A stretch of DNA of 64,000 nt from Candidatus Nitrotoga sp. M5. GTDB taxonomy: Bacteria > Pseudomonadota > Gammaproteobacteria > Burkholderiales > Gallionellaceae. Position 1 is the stretch's first letter, and each line of letters opens with the position of its first letter. The notes under the pieces are model-generated. The model saw only the letters and a program-made list of their open reading frames with translations, had not been told where the DNA came from and made no database searches. The position numbers and the translations under genes were made by a program. Location: contig NZ_CAKMNW010000056.1 of NCBI RefSeq assembly GCF_927904885.1, positions 1-64,000 on the forward strand. Reading direction: 5' to 3'. Positions 37,606 to 45,757 of the stretch are shown piece by piece.

Positions 37606-37772
37606 AGCAGCCTGTCGGACTTAAAGAATCGTAGCGAAAATTGAGCTGAGAAAAGGGTGATTTAGACGATTTTGCAGGGTATTTAGTTGTTCTATAGCCC
37701 AAAAAAGCGGTGAAATAGTCACCGTTCAGCTAAATTTGCAGCCGATTTACTTTAAATCCGACAAGTTGCTAG
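37606..37772 (+). mobile_element. Miniature inverted-repeat element, copy B
   Basis: 167 bases from AGCAGCCTGTCGGACTTAAA to TTTAAATCCGACAAGTTGCT, the clearest terminal inverted repeats of the family. Interior blocks GAATCGTAGCGAAAATTGAG and TAGTTGTTCTATAGCCC match copies A and C. It lies between the btuB riboswitch region and a hypothetical gene. No coding capacity. Confidence 0.75.
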
Positions 37773-37781
37773 CTCACTACC

Positions 37782-38132
37782 TTACTCACGCTTCCCGAGC
37801 CATTCTGCTCTTCGGCCTTGTTCGTGGATGTAATACCAAACGCCGTAAAGACTATACTCAGTGTTCATGCCGATCAATCGCTTGCACGCAAATGTAACCT
37901 TCGTTTTTTGATGGCTGAAAGCCTGATCTGAACTATGTTTTGTCGTATCAGTTTTGTTGGAACGGTCTACCAGTAGGAGTCTGTTTAGATATCCAGAACC
38001 GACCCCTTGGGGTTTTATTCTGCTGGGCAGCTCCACACTTGCTGACGCAACCGTAACGTTCAATAAGCCATAAACCTCATATTTCGAGTGTAAAAATTTG
38101 ACACCGGCGCCTGACATCTCGCTTGCAAGCAT
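37782..38132 (-). CDS. Hypothetical protein (doubtful)
   Basis: A 116-residue open frame in a stretch otherwise lacking genes. It has no signal peptide, no membrane segment and no motif I recognise. The composition is mixed, with scattered Cys and several Tyr/Trp near the end. It abuts mobile element copy B, so it may be a decayed or chance frame. A function cannot be offered; I list it because no other gene explains these 350 bases. Confidence 0.3.
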   Translation of the reverse strand: MLASEMSGAGVKFLHSKYEVYGLLNVTVASASVELPSRIKPQGVGSGYLNRLLLVDRSNKTDTTKHSSDQAFSHQKTKVTFACKRLIGMNTEYSLYGVWYYIHEQGRRAEWLGKRE

Positions 38133-38212
38133 TTTTTACCCGTGTTGAAAATATTTAATGCTATGTAAACAGAGCAATAAGATTGGATATTAATTTAAAG
38201 TGTTATTTATGC

Positions 38213-38239
38213 TTGACATTTTCTATTTTTGTGTAATAT
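38213..38239 (+). promoter_or_regulatory. Candidate promoter of the RCC1-repeat gene
   Basis: TTGACA and TAATAT separated by 15 bases, in AT-rich sequence about 200 bases before the start chosen for the RCC1 gene. The -35 box is perfect; the spacing is short. Confidence 0.35.
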
Positions 38240-38434
38240 GCCGACGAGATTCCTGTTAAATGAATAGCTTATCCAGTATTCGTATCTGATCTTATGCATT
38301 TGCGCACTTCAGCACCTCATCTCAATGTGATTAATTTATGGCAGTTTCTATCAATTCAGGAGATCCAGATGGCGAATAATTTAAGCGCAAGCACAGATAG
38401 ATGTTTGATAAATACTTATCCTACTGGAGGTTCC

Positions 38435-41400
38435 ATGTCGCACTTGCTGAAGAGAATTTTTTGCACACTACCACTTGTCTTTATAGGATGTCTGGGGAGC
38501 ATGCCAGGCCATGCAGCTGAGACCAGCGTGGTGGCTATCTCTGCAGGAGATGACTACACCTGTGCGCTCACCTCAGCAGGCGGGGTTAAGTGCTGGGGGT
38601 ATAACGATCGTGGCCAGCTCGGTAACAATTCAACTACCAATAGTTCAATTCCAGTGGATGTAACGGGTCTTTCCAGCGGCGTCGCGGCTATCTCTGCAGG
38701 GGCAACGTACACTTGCGCGCTCACCTCGGCAGGCGGGGTTAAGTGTTGGGGGCACGATACTTTGATACCGAAAGATATGCCTGGTCTTACCAGTGGCGTA
38801 GCGGCCATTGATTCAACTTATGGTCGAACCTGCGTGCTCACCACAATAGGCGGAGTGAAGTGTTTCAATGGCATCGGTATGTCATATGGCGCTTCACTGG
38901 CAAATCAACCAGGTCTTCCCAGCGACGTGACAGCAATCGCTACAGGTCAAATACATAACTGTGCACTCACCGCGTCAGGCGGTGTCAAGTGCTGGGGGTA
39001 CAATCAATCCGGCCAGCTCGGTGACAATTCCTATACAAGTAGTAATACGCCAGTGAATGTGTCGGGACTCTCTAGCGGAGTATCGGCTATCTCAGTAGGG
39101 ATTCTTGGATCTAGCTTTGCACTCACCACGGCAGGTGGAGTCAAATTCTGGGGAAATAGTGGCATCCTCGGTAGTGACCTCGGGGTCTCCGATCTATTAC
39201 CCTCTAGTTCTACACCATTAGATATAGTGGGTCTTACCAGCGGCATAGCGGCTATCGATACAAGTGGTTTTCACTTCTGCGCACTCACTATGGTGGGCGG
39301 GGTCAAATGCTTTGGCCATAATGACTATGGCCAGCTCGGCAACAATTCCGACTCTGGTAGTTTGACGCCAGTGGATGTGTCTGGTCTTATCAGTGGCATG
39401 TCGGCCATCTCTACAGGTTCTAGCCACACCTGCGCGATTACCTCGGCAGGCAGGGTCAAGTGCTGGGGCAGTAATGAATATGGCCAGCTCGGCGACGGTT
39501 CCAAAAGGGACCGATGGATCCCAGTTGATGTGGTCGGTCTTGACGGCGGTGTGATCCCCGATCCTGTTTTGCCGCCAAACCCTGTCGTACCTGCCTCGAG
39601 CGCGGTGGCCATCTCCGCAGGATTTGACCACACCTGCGCGCTCACTACGGCAGGCGGGGTAAAGTGCTGGGGGGGTAATGAATATGGTCAGCTTGGTAAC
39701 AATTCGACTACCGATAGCTCAGTTCCGGTGGATGTAACAGGGCTTACCAGCGGCGTAGCGGCTATCTCCGCAGGAGGTATCCACACTTGCGCGCTCACCT
39801 CGGCAGGCGGAGTTAAGTGTTGGGGAATGTACGGTAGTTTGATCCCGATAGATATTCCTGGTCTTGCCAGCGGAGTGGTGGCCATTGATTCATCCATTGG
39901 TGGCGTCTGCGTGCTCACCACGATAGGTGGAGTAAAGTGTTTCATTGATCTTGGCAAGGAAGGTATCTCTATACTGGCAGATCAGCTAGGTATACCGGCA
40001 GATCTCCCAGGTGTACTGGGAAAACTGCCAGATTTACTGGCAGATCTGCCAGGGCAATCCAGCGGTGTGACAGCCATCGCTGCAGGCTTTTATTACACAT
40101 GTGCGCTCACTGCGGCAGGCGGGGTGTCGTGCCAGAACTGGGATTTTGACATCGAGGTTGGCCCCAATATCATCCGTGATAAAGAACCAGTGAATCTGCC
40201 GGGACTCTCCAGCGGGGTAGCAGCCATCTCCGCAGGTCTTTCCCAGATCTGCGCACTCACAAGAGCAGGCGGGGTAAAGTGCTGGGCCTATTATGGTGTA
40301 CACGGCAACAATTCACCTACCGATAGTAATTTAATTGCGGTGGATGTGGCGGGCCTTGCCAGCGGCATAGCGGCCGTCGATACAGGTGGTCCCCACATCT
40401 GTGTGCTCACCACGGCAGGCGGGGTAAAATGCTGGGGCTCGAACGAGTTTGGCCAGCTCGGCGACAATACTGTCTCTGACGACAACAACTCTGACGACAG
40501 TTTCAGGCTAGTGGTGGATGTGTCTGGCCTTACCAGCGGCGTGTCGGCCATCTCTACAGGATTTTTCCATACTTGCGCGCTCACCACGGCAGGCGGGGTT
40601 AAGTGCTGGGGTTTAAACCGATATGGCCAACTCGGCGACAATTCCACCACGGATCGGTTAACCCCGGTTAATGTAGTCGGTTTTGGCGGCGGCGTGTTCC
40701 CCGACCCTATTTTGCCACCCAGCCCCGTCGAATCTACTTCTCCCTTGACTGGTCTGTGGTGGAACCAGAATGAATCCGGCTGGGGGATGAGTATCACCCA
40801 GCGTGATGCGATGGCTTTTCTGGCGTGGTATACCTACGATTCAATCGGGCAACCGACATGGTTTGTCATATCGTCCTGTCCGCTGGTAGGGAGTGGTTGC
40901 ACGGGTGATATTTACAGTGTAGTAGGTGGCACCCCGCTGGGTGTGGCCTGGAATGGCAACGGTAAAGTCGTGACCAAGGTGGGGACGGGTACCTTCGCTT
41001 ATTCTGACAACAACACCGGGACATTAAATTACTCGATCAATGATGTAAATGGAACCAAGCAAATTACCCGGCAAATGTTTGCAGCCGGTGCCGTTCAACC
41101 ACCAGTCGACTATTCTGCGCTCTGGTGGAACGAAAACGAATCCGGCTGGGGACTAGCCATCACACAGCAGTATGGAATGATTTTTGCCACCATGTATACC
41201 TACGATGCCAGTGGCAATCCTGTCTGGTACGTTGCTTCCAGTTGTCCCTTGACTGGTAATAGCTGCGCCGGTGATTTATACCAAGTCACCGGCGGGTCTG
41301 CGCCCACCAAGACATGGAACGACGCAGCTAAGGTGGTAACGAAAGTCGGCACTGTCAACTTCGTCTTTCAAAACAGTAGCGCTGGTACCTTGACTTACAC

Positions 41401-41449
41401 CATCAACGGAGTGAGTGGATCCAAGGCGATTTCAAGGCAATTGTTTTAG
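38435..41449 (+). CDS. Secreted RCC1-repeat (double beta-propeller) protein
   Basis: About 1004 residues from ATG 38435, chosen because GGAGG lies 4 bases upstream and a signal peptide (ending PGHAAE) follows; a longer frame from 38294 lacks both. It holds fourteen RCC1-type repeats of about 50 residues, each with a core like HTCALTSAGGVKCWG and often GQLGNNST. The repeats form two blocks of seven that match one-for-one and end in similar linkers (GGVIPDPVLPPNP and GGVFPDPILPPSP), implying two seven-bladed propellers. The C-terminus has two copies of a 100-residue module (WWNQNESGWGMSITQ and WWNENESGWGLAITQ). Probably extracellular or periplasmic binding or adhesion; the ligand is unknown. 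Confidence 0.85.
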   Translation: MSHLLKRIFCTLPLVFIGCLGSMPGHAAETSVVAISAGDDYTCALTSAGGVKCWGYNDRGQLGNNSTTNSSIPVDVTGLSSGVAAISAGATYTCALTSAGGVKCWGHDTLIPKDMPGLTSGVAAIDSTYGRTCVLTTIGGVKCFNGIGMSYGASLANQPGLPSDVTAIATGQIHNCALTASGGVKCWGYNQSGQLGDNSYTSSNTPVNVSGLSSGVSAISVGILGSSFALTTAGGVKFWGNSGILGSDLGVSDLLPSSSTPLDIVGLTSGIAAIDTSGFHFCALTMVGGVKCFGHNDYGQLGNNSDSGSLTPVDVSGLISGMSAISTGSSHTCAITSAGRVKCWGSNEYGQLGDGSKRDRWIPVDVVGLDGGVIPDPVLPPNPVVPASSAVAISAGFDHTCALTTAGGVKCWGGNEYGQLGNNSTTDSSVPVDVTGLTSGVAAISAGGIHTCALTSAGGVKCWGMYGSLIPIDIPGLASGVVAIDSSIGGVCVLTTIGGVKCFIDLGKEGISILADQLGIPADLPGVLGKLPDLLADLPGQSSGVTAIAAGFYYTCALTAAGGVSCQNWDFDIEVGPNIIRDKEPVNLPGLSSGVAAISAGLSQICALTRAGGVKCWAYYGVHGNNSPTDSNLIAVDVAGLASGIAAVDTGGPHICVLTTAGGVKCWGSNEFGQLGDNTVSDDNNSDDSFRLVVDVSGLTSGVSAISTGFFHTCALTTAGGVKCWGLNRYGQLGDNSTTDRLTPVNVVGFGGGVFPDPILPPSPVESTSPLTGLWWNQNESGWGMSITQRDAMAFLAWYTYDSIGQPTWFVISSCPLVGSGCTGDIYSVVGGTPLGVAWNGNGKVVTKVGTGTFAYSDNNTGTLNYSINDVNGTKQITRQMFAAGAVQPPVDYSALWWNENESGWGLAITQQYGMIFATMYTYDASGNPVWYVASSCPLTGNSCAGDLYQVTGGSAPTKTWNDAAKVVTKVGTVNFVFQNSSAGTLTYTINGVSGSKAISRQLF

Positions 41450-41548
41450 GGGGCTGTTGTGACGGGTAGAGCCAGCTCTGGACTGGACGTTCTGGCAAGC
41501 AAACATTGCTGGAGCGGTTGTGGTTGGTTCTTGAGTCCGACAGGCTGG

Positions 41549-41578
41549 TAGGGTGGGTACGTCTTTGTGCCCACGCGG
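41549..41578 (+). repeat. REP-like hairpin 2
   Basis: GTAGGGTGGGTACGTCTTTG then TGCCCACGCGG, pairing GTGGGTAC-like with GTGCCCAC. Immediately before it, GAGTCCGACAGGCTGGTAG resembles the right end of the miniature element family, suggesting an insertion boundary. A RAYT remnant follows 20 bases downstream. Confidence 0.6.
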
Positions 41579-41593
41579 ATTCGTCATTTTGGT

Positions 41594-41764
41594 GTGAACA
41601 GTTAGTCACGTTATCGCCGCGCAATGGCTGCGGGCTCAAGCTATTTCTTTACGGTGGTCGCTTACTGGCGGCAGTCGATTCTATGTGACGAAGGAATTCG
41701 TATGGCATTGCGCGCCTCGATCGAATTGGTCTGGTTCAATGGAAAGCGCGGTGCTGGGATATGA
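41594..41764 (+). pseudogene. RAYT transposase remnant 2
   Basis: One frame reads SRYRRAMAAGSSYFFTVVAY then WRQSILCDEGIRMALRASIE, and ends at TGA 41762-41764 after unrelated residues. It matches the fragment at 23786-23966 in order and content but without that copy's internal frameshift. A TAG at 41603 precedes it, and everything after the first 50 residues of the family is missing, so it is inactive. It is bracketed by REP hairpins at 41549 and 41777. Confidence 0.65.
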
Positions 41765-41776
41765 TTGACGCTGTCC

Positions 41777-41800
41777 GCGTGGGCACAGACGTGCCCACGC
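41777..41800 (+). repeat. REP-like hairpin 3 (perfect)
   Basis: GCGTGGGCAC and GTGCCCACGC form a perfect 10-base stem around AGAC. It is followed by TACTTGACT, a tail also seen after the hairpin at 42910. Confidence 0.7.
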
Positions 41801-41844
41801 TACTTGACTGGTAATCAAATATTTATGGTACGGTATCTACTTGA

Positions 41845-42231
41845 CTATAAAATATAAAAATTTTCCTGAATTTCAAAGTCATCTTGCGCCAACAGCCAAT
41901 TTCCATCGTTCTGAAGATCCCACTTTTCTAGAGTAATGATTCCGCGTTCCACATTCGTTGTCCAACTTGCAGACAACAGAACGGTGGATGCATCGACGAC
42001 TTCTAGATTTACATCGCCATATCTTAATTCGCCAGCCCCAGAGGCCAGGAAAGGCCTCCAGAAAGCGTCGATCTCACCGGTTCCTTTAAACGTACCCAAA
42101 GGTTTGGCGTTGATAACCGCATCCACCTGATATCCAGCGATATAAGTGTCGATATCTCCTTTATTAAAGGCTTCAATCCACTTTTGACTGCATACCAAAA
42201 CAGCTTGCTTTATCTTTTCATCGTTGCTCAT
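41845..42231 (-). CDS. NTF2-like (SnoaL/DUF4440-type) protein
   Basis: 128-residue cytoplasmic protein with the NTF2 cone-fold pattern: KWIEAFNKGDIDTYIAGYQ near residue 17, DAVINAKPLGTFKGTGEID near 36, a long central strand AGELRYGDVNLEVVDAST, and a terminal strand GNWLLAQDDFEIQE. Such proteins are ligand-binding or small-molecule-enzyme scaffolds; no catalytic residues can be assigned. It follows the DsrE-like gene by 12 bases on the same strand, so the two are probably co-transcribed. Confidence 0.7.
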   Translation of the reverse strand: MSNDEKIKQAVLVCSQKWIEAFNKGDIDTYIAGYQVDAVINAKPLGTFKGTGEIDAFWRPFLASGAGELRYGDVNLEVVDASTVLLSASWTTNVERGIITLEKWDLQNDGNWLLAQDDFEIQENFYIL

Positions 42232-42243
42232 AGTAAGAGTTTT

Positions 42244-42705
42244 TTAAGGCTTGATATAGAGATATCCCTGCTCTTGAAGATCAGCAATACGCTTGACGGC
42301 CACGGGGTGTTCGGTAGGCACAAAACCGGATACCAGAGATTCCAGTGGTTTATTGAAAAGTTTCATTGAGACCTGACACATCTCGGGCTGAACCCCTTTG
42401 TCGATAACCACTGCCAGGTTTTTCTTTAGAACAGGGTCGACTGTTTCTTTATCGAACAGCTTCAAAGCGGGACCATGCACCACGACTTTGATATCGATCT
42501 TATCGGGCCCGCCTTCTGCTTCCATATGTTTATTGATTAAAGCCATTGCATATTTTACAACTCCGACATCCGAGCCATCGATATGATAAAGAACTTTCAA
42601 TCTGCCGTTTTCATCACGGTGATTGCCAGTCTCCGCGCTGGAAGTTATTGAAACGAGACAAAGCAAACCCGCAAAAATCAAAGAGCTTATTTTTTTATAA
42701 TTCAT
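42244..42705 (-). CDS. Periplasmic DsrE-family protein
   Basis: 153 residues with a Sec signal peptide (about 1-24, ending SSAE). The DsrE/DsrF-like fold follows: LKVLYHIDGSDVGVVKYAMA near 36, IDIKVVVHGPALKLF near 70, and GVQPEMCQVSMKLFNKPLES near 104 with one Cys in the position where sulfur-relay relatives carry the persulfide. Secreted DsrE-like proteins are common near sulfur and redox genes, but substrate and partner are unknown. An NTF2-like gene follows 12 bases downstream. Confidence 0.75.
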   Translation of the reverse strand: MNYKKISSLIFAGLLCLVSITSSAETGNHRDENGRLKVLYHIDGSDVGVVKYAMALINKHMEAEGGPDKIDIKVVVHGPALKLFDKETVDPVLKKNLAVVIDKGVQPEMCQVSMKLFNKPLESLVSGFVPTEHPVAVKRIADLQEQGYLYIKP

Positions 42706-42909
42706 GAGAAATCTCCATTATAAATAGGAACAATACAACGAGTGTATCATTATCCAAATGAAGGAAAGGGCGGATTAAAACAGTGAAGCTGGACCTACGA
42801 ATTTAGTTATTTTCAGAGTGTTCGAGGCGGGCGATAGCGCGTAATAATTTCTTCTGTGTTTCGATGTGTTCTTCTTCAAGATAACTAGGATAGTTTGGGT
42901 CAGCTGTCC

Positions 42910-42935
42910 GCGTGGGCACAAAATCGTGCCCACGC
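42910..42935 (+). repeat. REP-like hairpin 4 (perfect)
   Basis: GCGTGGGCAC and GTGCCCACGC with a 6-base AAAATC loop, in the 302-base gap between the DsrE-like gene and a 4-TM protein gene. The tail TACTTGACTACTTGACTG repeats the sequence found after hairpin 3. Otherwise the gap (42706-43007) holds no gene. Confidence 0.7.
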
Positions 42936-43007
42936 TACTTGACTACTTGACTGATGAGGGAGGGAAAGCGTGAACCTGTTCTCTACTCTACCCAATTTTT
43001 TCTTGGG

Positions 43008-43460
43008 TTAGGCATCGTTACTGATCACTCTAACGATTTCAATGACAACCGGGAAAATGGCCATTGTCAAGACAGTTATTAACATGATGAGACCTGTACG
43101 GGCGTCCTCGGGAGTGAAGGCTGCTGAGATGGCACACAGAACAAGAGCACCAAGCATGCCCCAGAATATTGGCATCAGTCGACGTGCGCGACTCGCAGGT
43201 GAAGTCGAGGAGCTTCTTGGTAGAGACAGCAAGGTCGTAAGTACAAATGCGATGATGAACAGAGCAAAGAAGCAGAGGTACAAACCTGCGCTAGACGCCT
43301 TGATGGTTCCTGACAGGATTGAAGACTTCAAATCGATCATACCTTCCGCCGCGATACCTTGAAACAGCATCCAAGCGCCAAGGCCAAAAAGACCGAACGC
43401 TCCAATCAGTGCAACGAGGCGAATCCAATCGTTTGGCGTCCAATTCCGAGACGTGTCCAT
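43008..43460 (-). CDS. Hypothetical four-helix membrane protein
   Basis: 150 residues with four hydrophobic segments (about 14-33, 57-78, 93-112 and 121-143) separated by short polar loops, one containing a Ser-rich run (PRSSSTSPASR) followed by an Arg pair. No recognised family motif. It is likely an inner-membrane protein. Stand-alone: 302 bases separate it from the DsrE-like gene upstream in coordinates and 303 from gpsA. That latter gap (43461-43763) contains no gene I can see. Confidence 0.6.
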   Translation of the reverse strand: MDTSRNWTPNDWIRLVALIGAFGLFGLGAWMLFQGIAAEGMIDLKSSILSGTIKASSAGLYLCFFALFIIAFVLTTLLSLPRSSSTSPASRARRLMPIFWGMLGALVLCAISAAFTPEDARTGLIMLITVLTMAIFPVVIEIVRVISNDA

Positions 43461-43763
43461 ATCGTGATGCCTAAAGTAACATAGAAAACATTTTCATAAG
43501 CGAGTAGTACTGCCTATATCGGTACACATTGCCAAGCATCACCAACTCCCCAATATTTTCATTATCTTAGCCGTTAATTTGGCTAAACATTAATTATAGA
43601 GCAGCCTAAAATTCTGCTGATGGAAGCTCAAGCTGTTTCACTGATTACTCCCAAATTACTCGATCGGTTACTCTCTTATACTCAATGCATTATTGTCTTG
43701 AATACGGGGGCCACTATACCAAACAGTTCCAACAATTATGGCTGAACGATTAAGGCCCAACGA

Positions 43764-44753
43764 CTAATTAAATTCGGAGTTGGGCGCACGATTAAGCAGT
43801 GCCTCGACCGCGCTCGCTGCCGGCACCTGCTCATACAAAACGCTGTAAACTGCCGTACAGATTGGCATGTCTACGCCCAGACGTTGCGCCAGATGATGCA
43901 CTTCTCGTACGGTATAGACGCCCTCCGCGACGTGACCCAGTTGGTTCAGAATGTCTGGCAACGCTTGCTGCTTTGCCAGCAAAATTCCGACTTGTCGGTT
44001 GCGCGAAAGATCTCCAGTGCAAGTCAAAATTAAATCGCCAGCACCAGATAATCCACTCAAGGTTTCCGCACACGCACCCATTTTCAATCCCAGTCTTGTC
44101 ATTTCTGCCAGCCCGCGTGTAATCAGCCCGGCACGTGCGTTTTGCCCATAACCCATGCCTTCGGCAATGCCAGCGGCAATAGCCAGTACGTTCTTGACAG
44201 CGCCGCCCACCTCTACGCCCATCACATCAGTGCTGGAGTAGACACGCAAGGACGAGTGATGCAAGGATTGCGCGACTTGTTTGGCAAATTTCTCATCGGT
44301 CGATGCCAAAATCATGGCTGTGGGAAGGTCGCGTGCCACTTCCAAAGCGAAGCTCGGGCCGGACAGCACGCCACAGGAGAAATTTTGCGGTAAGGTTTCT
44401 GCGGCCACTTGATGCGGCAGCTGTGTGGTACTTGCCTCGAAACCCTTGCACGCCCAAATTACCGGAATCGGCACAGGCATTGCCGCGATCTGTTGCAGTG
44501 TGGCACGCAGCGCAGCAATTGGCACAGCAACCAATATTAATTCTGCGTTAGTGAATGCGGCTTGCAAGTCGGCAGTCAGGTTCAGATTCTGCGGCAATGG
44601 AACTTCCGGCAGGTAGCGTTGATTGTGATGGGTAGCACGCATTGCTTCGATTTGCGCCGCGTTGTATGCCCATAATGTGACACGATGACGTGCAGACAGA
44701 TTGATAGCCAGCGCGCTGCCCCATGCGCCAGCACCTAAAATAGTAATGTTCAT
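43764..44753 (-). CDS. gpsA: Glycerol-3-phosphate dehydrogenase [NAD(P)+]
   Basis: Reduces dihydroxyacetone phosphate to sn-glycerol-3-phosphate for phospholipid synthesis. The 329 residues show the N-terminal Rossmann motif ILGAGAWGSALAINL, WACKGFE near 109, LSGPSFALEVARDLPTA near 136, the catalytic Lys in GGAVKNVLAIAAGIAEGMG near 188, and GLSGAGDLILTCTGDLSRNR near 239. It lies 10 bases after the SH3 protein gene, the last of a secB-containing minus-strand run, as in other betaproteobacteria. Confidence 0.95.
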   Translation of the reverse strand: MNITILGAGAWGSALAINLSARHRVTLWAYNAAQIEAMRATHHNQRYLPEVPLPQNLNLTADLQAAFTNAELILVAVPIAALRATLQQIAAMPVPIPVIWACKGFEASTTQLPHQVAAETLPQNFSCGVLSGPSFALEVARDLPTAMILASTDEKFAKQVAQSLHHSSLRVYSSTDVMGVEVGGAVKNVLAIAAGIAEGMGYGQNARAGLITRGLAEMTRLGLKMGACAETLSGLSGAGDLILTCTGDLSRNRQVGILLAKQQALPDILNQLGHVAEGVYTVREVHHLAQRLGVDMPICTAVYSVLYEQVPAASAVEALLNRAPNSEFN

Positions 44754-44763
44754 CGATTAACGG

Positions 44764-45219
44764 CTAATCGCCCCATACTTCGGTCGCTCTCACATAGCCT
44801 GCCATGCCATCCGGGTGACGTACTTTGACCCAGCCATTGCCTAAGTTTTCCAACCATTCCAACGCTACTTGCTGACTTGTGTTGAACGCTAACGGCGCAT
44901 CCTCATCTGGCTCCTCATACACCATGGCAAGTGGTGACGTCACTTCCACAAAGCGCTTGCTGCTGAGGGCATTTTTTTCTATCCAAGCCAGGCTGCCGGA
45001 ACTATCACGTACTTTAACCCAGCCATCCAAGCTAACTACCTGCTCCAGCGGCAAGTAACGGTTAACCACAAATAATTTTTTTGCTTTAGCCGAGGGCGCA
45101 TCATAGAGAACAGCGGAACTGTCCGCGACAGACACGTAGTCCAGCGCATGCGAGGAACCCGCCGCTGTGAATAGAGCAATGAACAGGATTGATAAAGCAA
45201 CAGGTGGTTTCATTTTCAA
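44764..45219 (-). CDS. Secreted double SH3-domain protein
   Basis: 151 residues: a signal peptide (about 1-25, ending SSHA) and two bacterial SH3 domains. The first is about 27-80 with SSAVLYDAPSAKAKKLFVVN and GWVKVRDSSGSLAWIEK. The second is about 88-150 with AMVYEEPDEDAPLAFNTSQQ and GWVKVRHPDGMAGYVRATE. Such pairs bind peptidoglycan or proteins in the periplasm. It overlaps secB by 4 bases and precedes gpsA. Precise role unknown. Confidence 0.8.
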   Translation of the reverse strand: MKMKPPVALSILFIALFTAAGSSHALDYVSVADSSAVLYDAPSAKAKKLFVVNRYLPLEQVVSLDGWVKVRDSSGSLAWIEKNALSSKRFVEVTSPLAMVYEEPDEDAPLAFNTSQQVALEWLENLGNGWVKVRHPDGMAGYVRATEVWGD

Positions 45220-45734
45220 TGCTGGGTAGGCGCTGCGGCTTTTTCTTGTTCTTGTAACTTCTGCTGTTTTTGCTGCTGGTACACCGCTTCAAAATTGATC
45301 GGATTAAGGAACACGGGTGCAAACCCAGCGTGAATCGCCATATTTGATACCACTTCTCGGAGATAAGGATAAAGTATGTTAGGGCAGATGATTGCCAATA
45401 TTGGCTCCAGTTCTTCCGGCGGCAGATTGCGCACATGAAAAATACCGGCCTGCTTAGCCTCGATCAAGAACATGACCTTGTCTTTTTCCGGCAGCTTGGC
45501 GGTGACTGTAACCGTGACGACTACTTCAAATAGACCATCTTCCATACGCGAGCTCTGTGTATATAACTGCAGATCAATATTCGGATTTTCGCGTTCCAAA
45601 AAAATGCTAGGCGCATTAGGGCTTTCCAGTGAGAGATCTTTCACATACATCTTCTCGATATTGAATAGAGGTTGTTGCTGATCGGGTGCAGCTGCAGCTG
45701 CGGCTGCGTCTGCGGGTGCGTCTGCTTCACTCAT
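45216..45734 (-). CDS. secB: Protein-export chaperone SecB
   Basis: Homotetrameric cytosolic chaperone keeping preproteins unfolded for SecA. 172 residues: an unusual Ala-rich N-terminal extension, then the SecB core with FNIEKMYVKDLSLESPNAP near 24, LYTQSSRMEDGLFEVVVTVT near 56, FLIEAKQAGIFHV near 88 and LFPY-like CPNILYPYLREVVSNMAIHA near 117. A Gln-rich C-terminal tail follows FAPVFLNPINFEAVYQQ. The neighbour grxC lies 23 bases upstream, and the SH3 gene overlaps by 4. Confidence 0.95.
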   Translation of the reverse strand: MSEADAPADAAAAAAAPDQQQPLFNIEKMYVKDLSLESPNAPSIFLERENPNIDLQLYTQSSRMEDGLFEVVVTVTVTAKLPEKDKVMFLIEAKQAGIFHVRNLPPEELEPILAIICPNILYPYLREVVSNMAIHAGFAPVFLNPINFEAVYQQQKQQKLQEQEKAAAPTQH

Positions 45735-45757
45735 GATATGTATCCTTCCGTATAAAA

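Noticed and set aside
38294-38434. Longer start for the RCC1-repeat gene
   Set aside because: The extra 47 residues would hide the signal peptide, and GGAGG is placed for the ATG at 38435.
38560-40720. Tandem DNA repeats suggesting a CRISPR-like or satellite array
   Set aside because: The periodicity is in-frame protein repeat coding (RCC1 blades), with diverged third positions and no spacers.
43602-43625. AGCAGCCTAAAATTCTGCTG as an element end
   Set aside because: Only the first seven bases match the element end and no second end follows.
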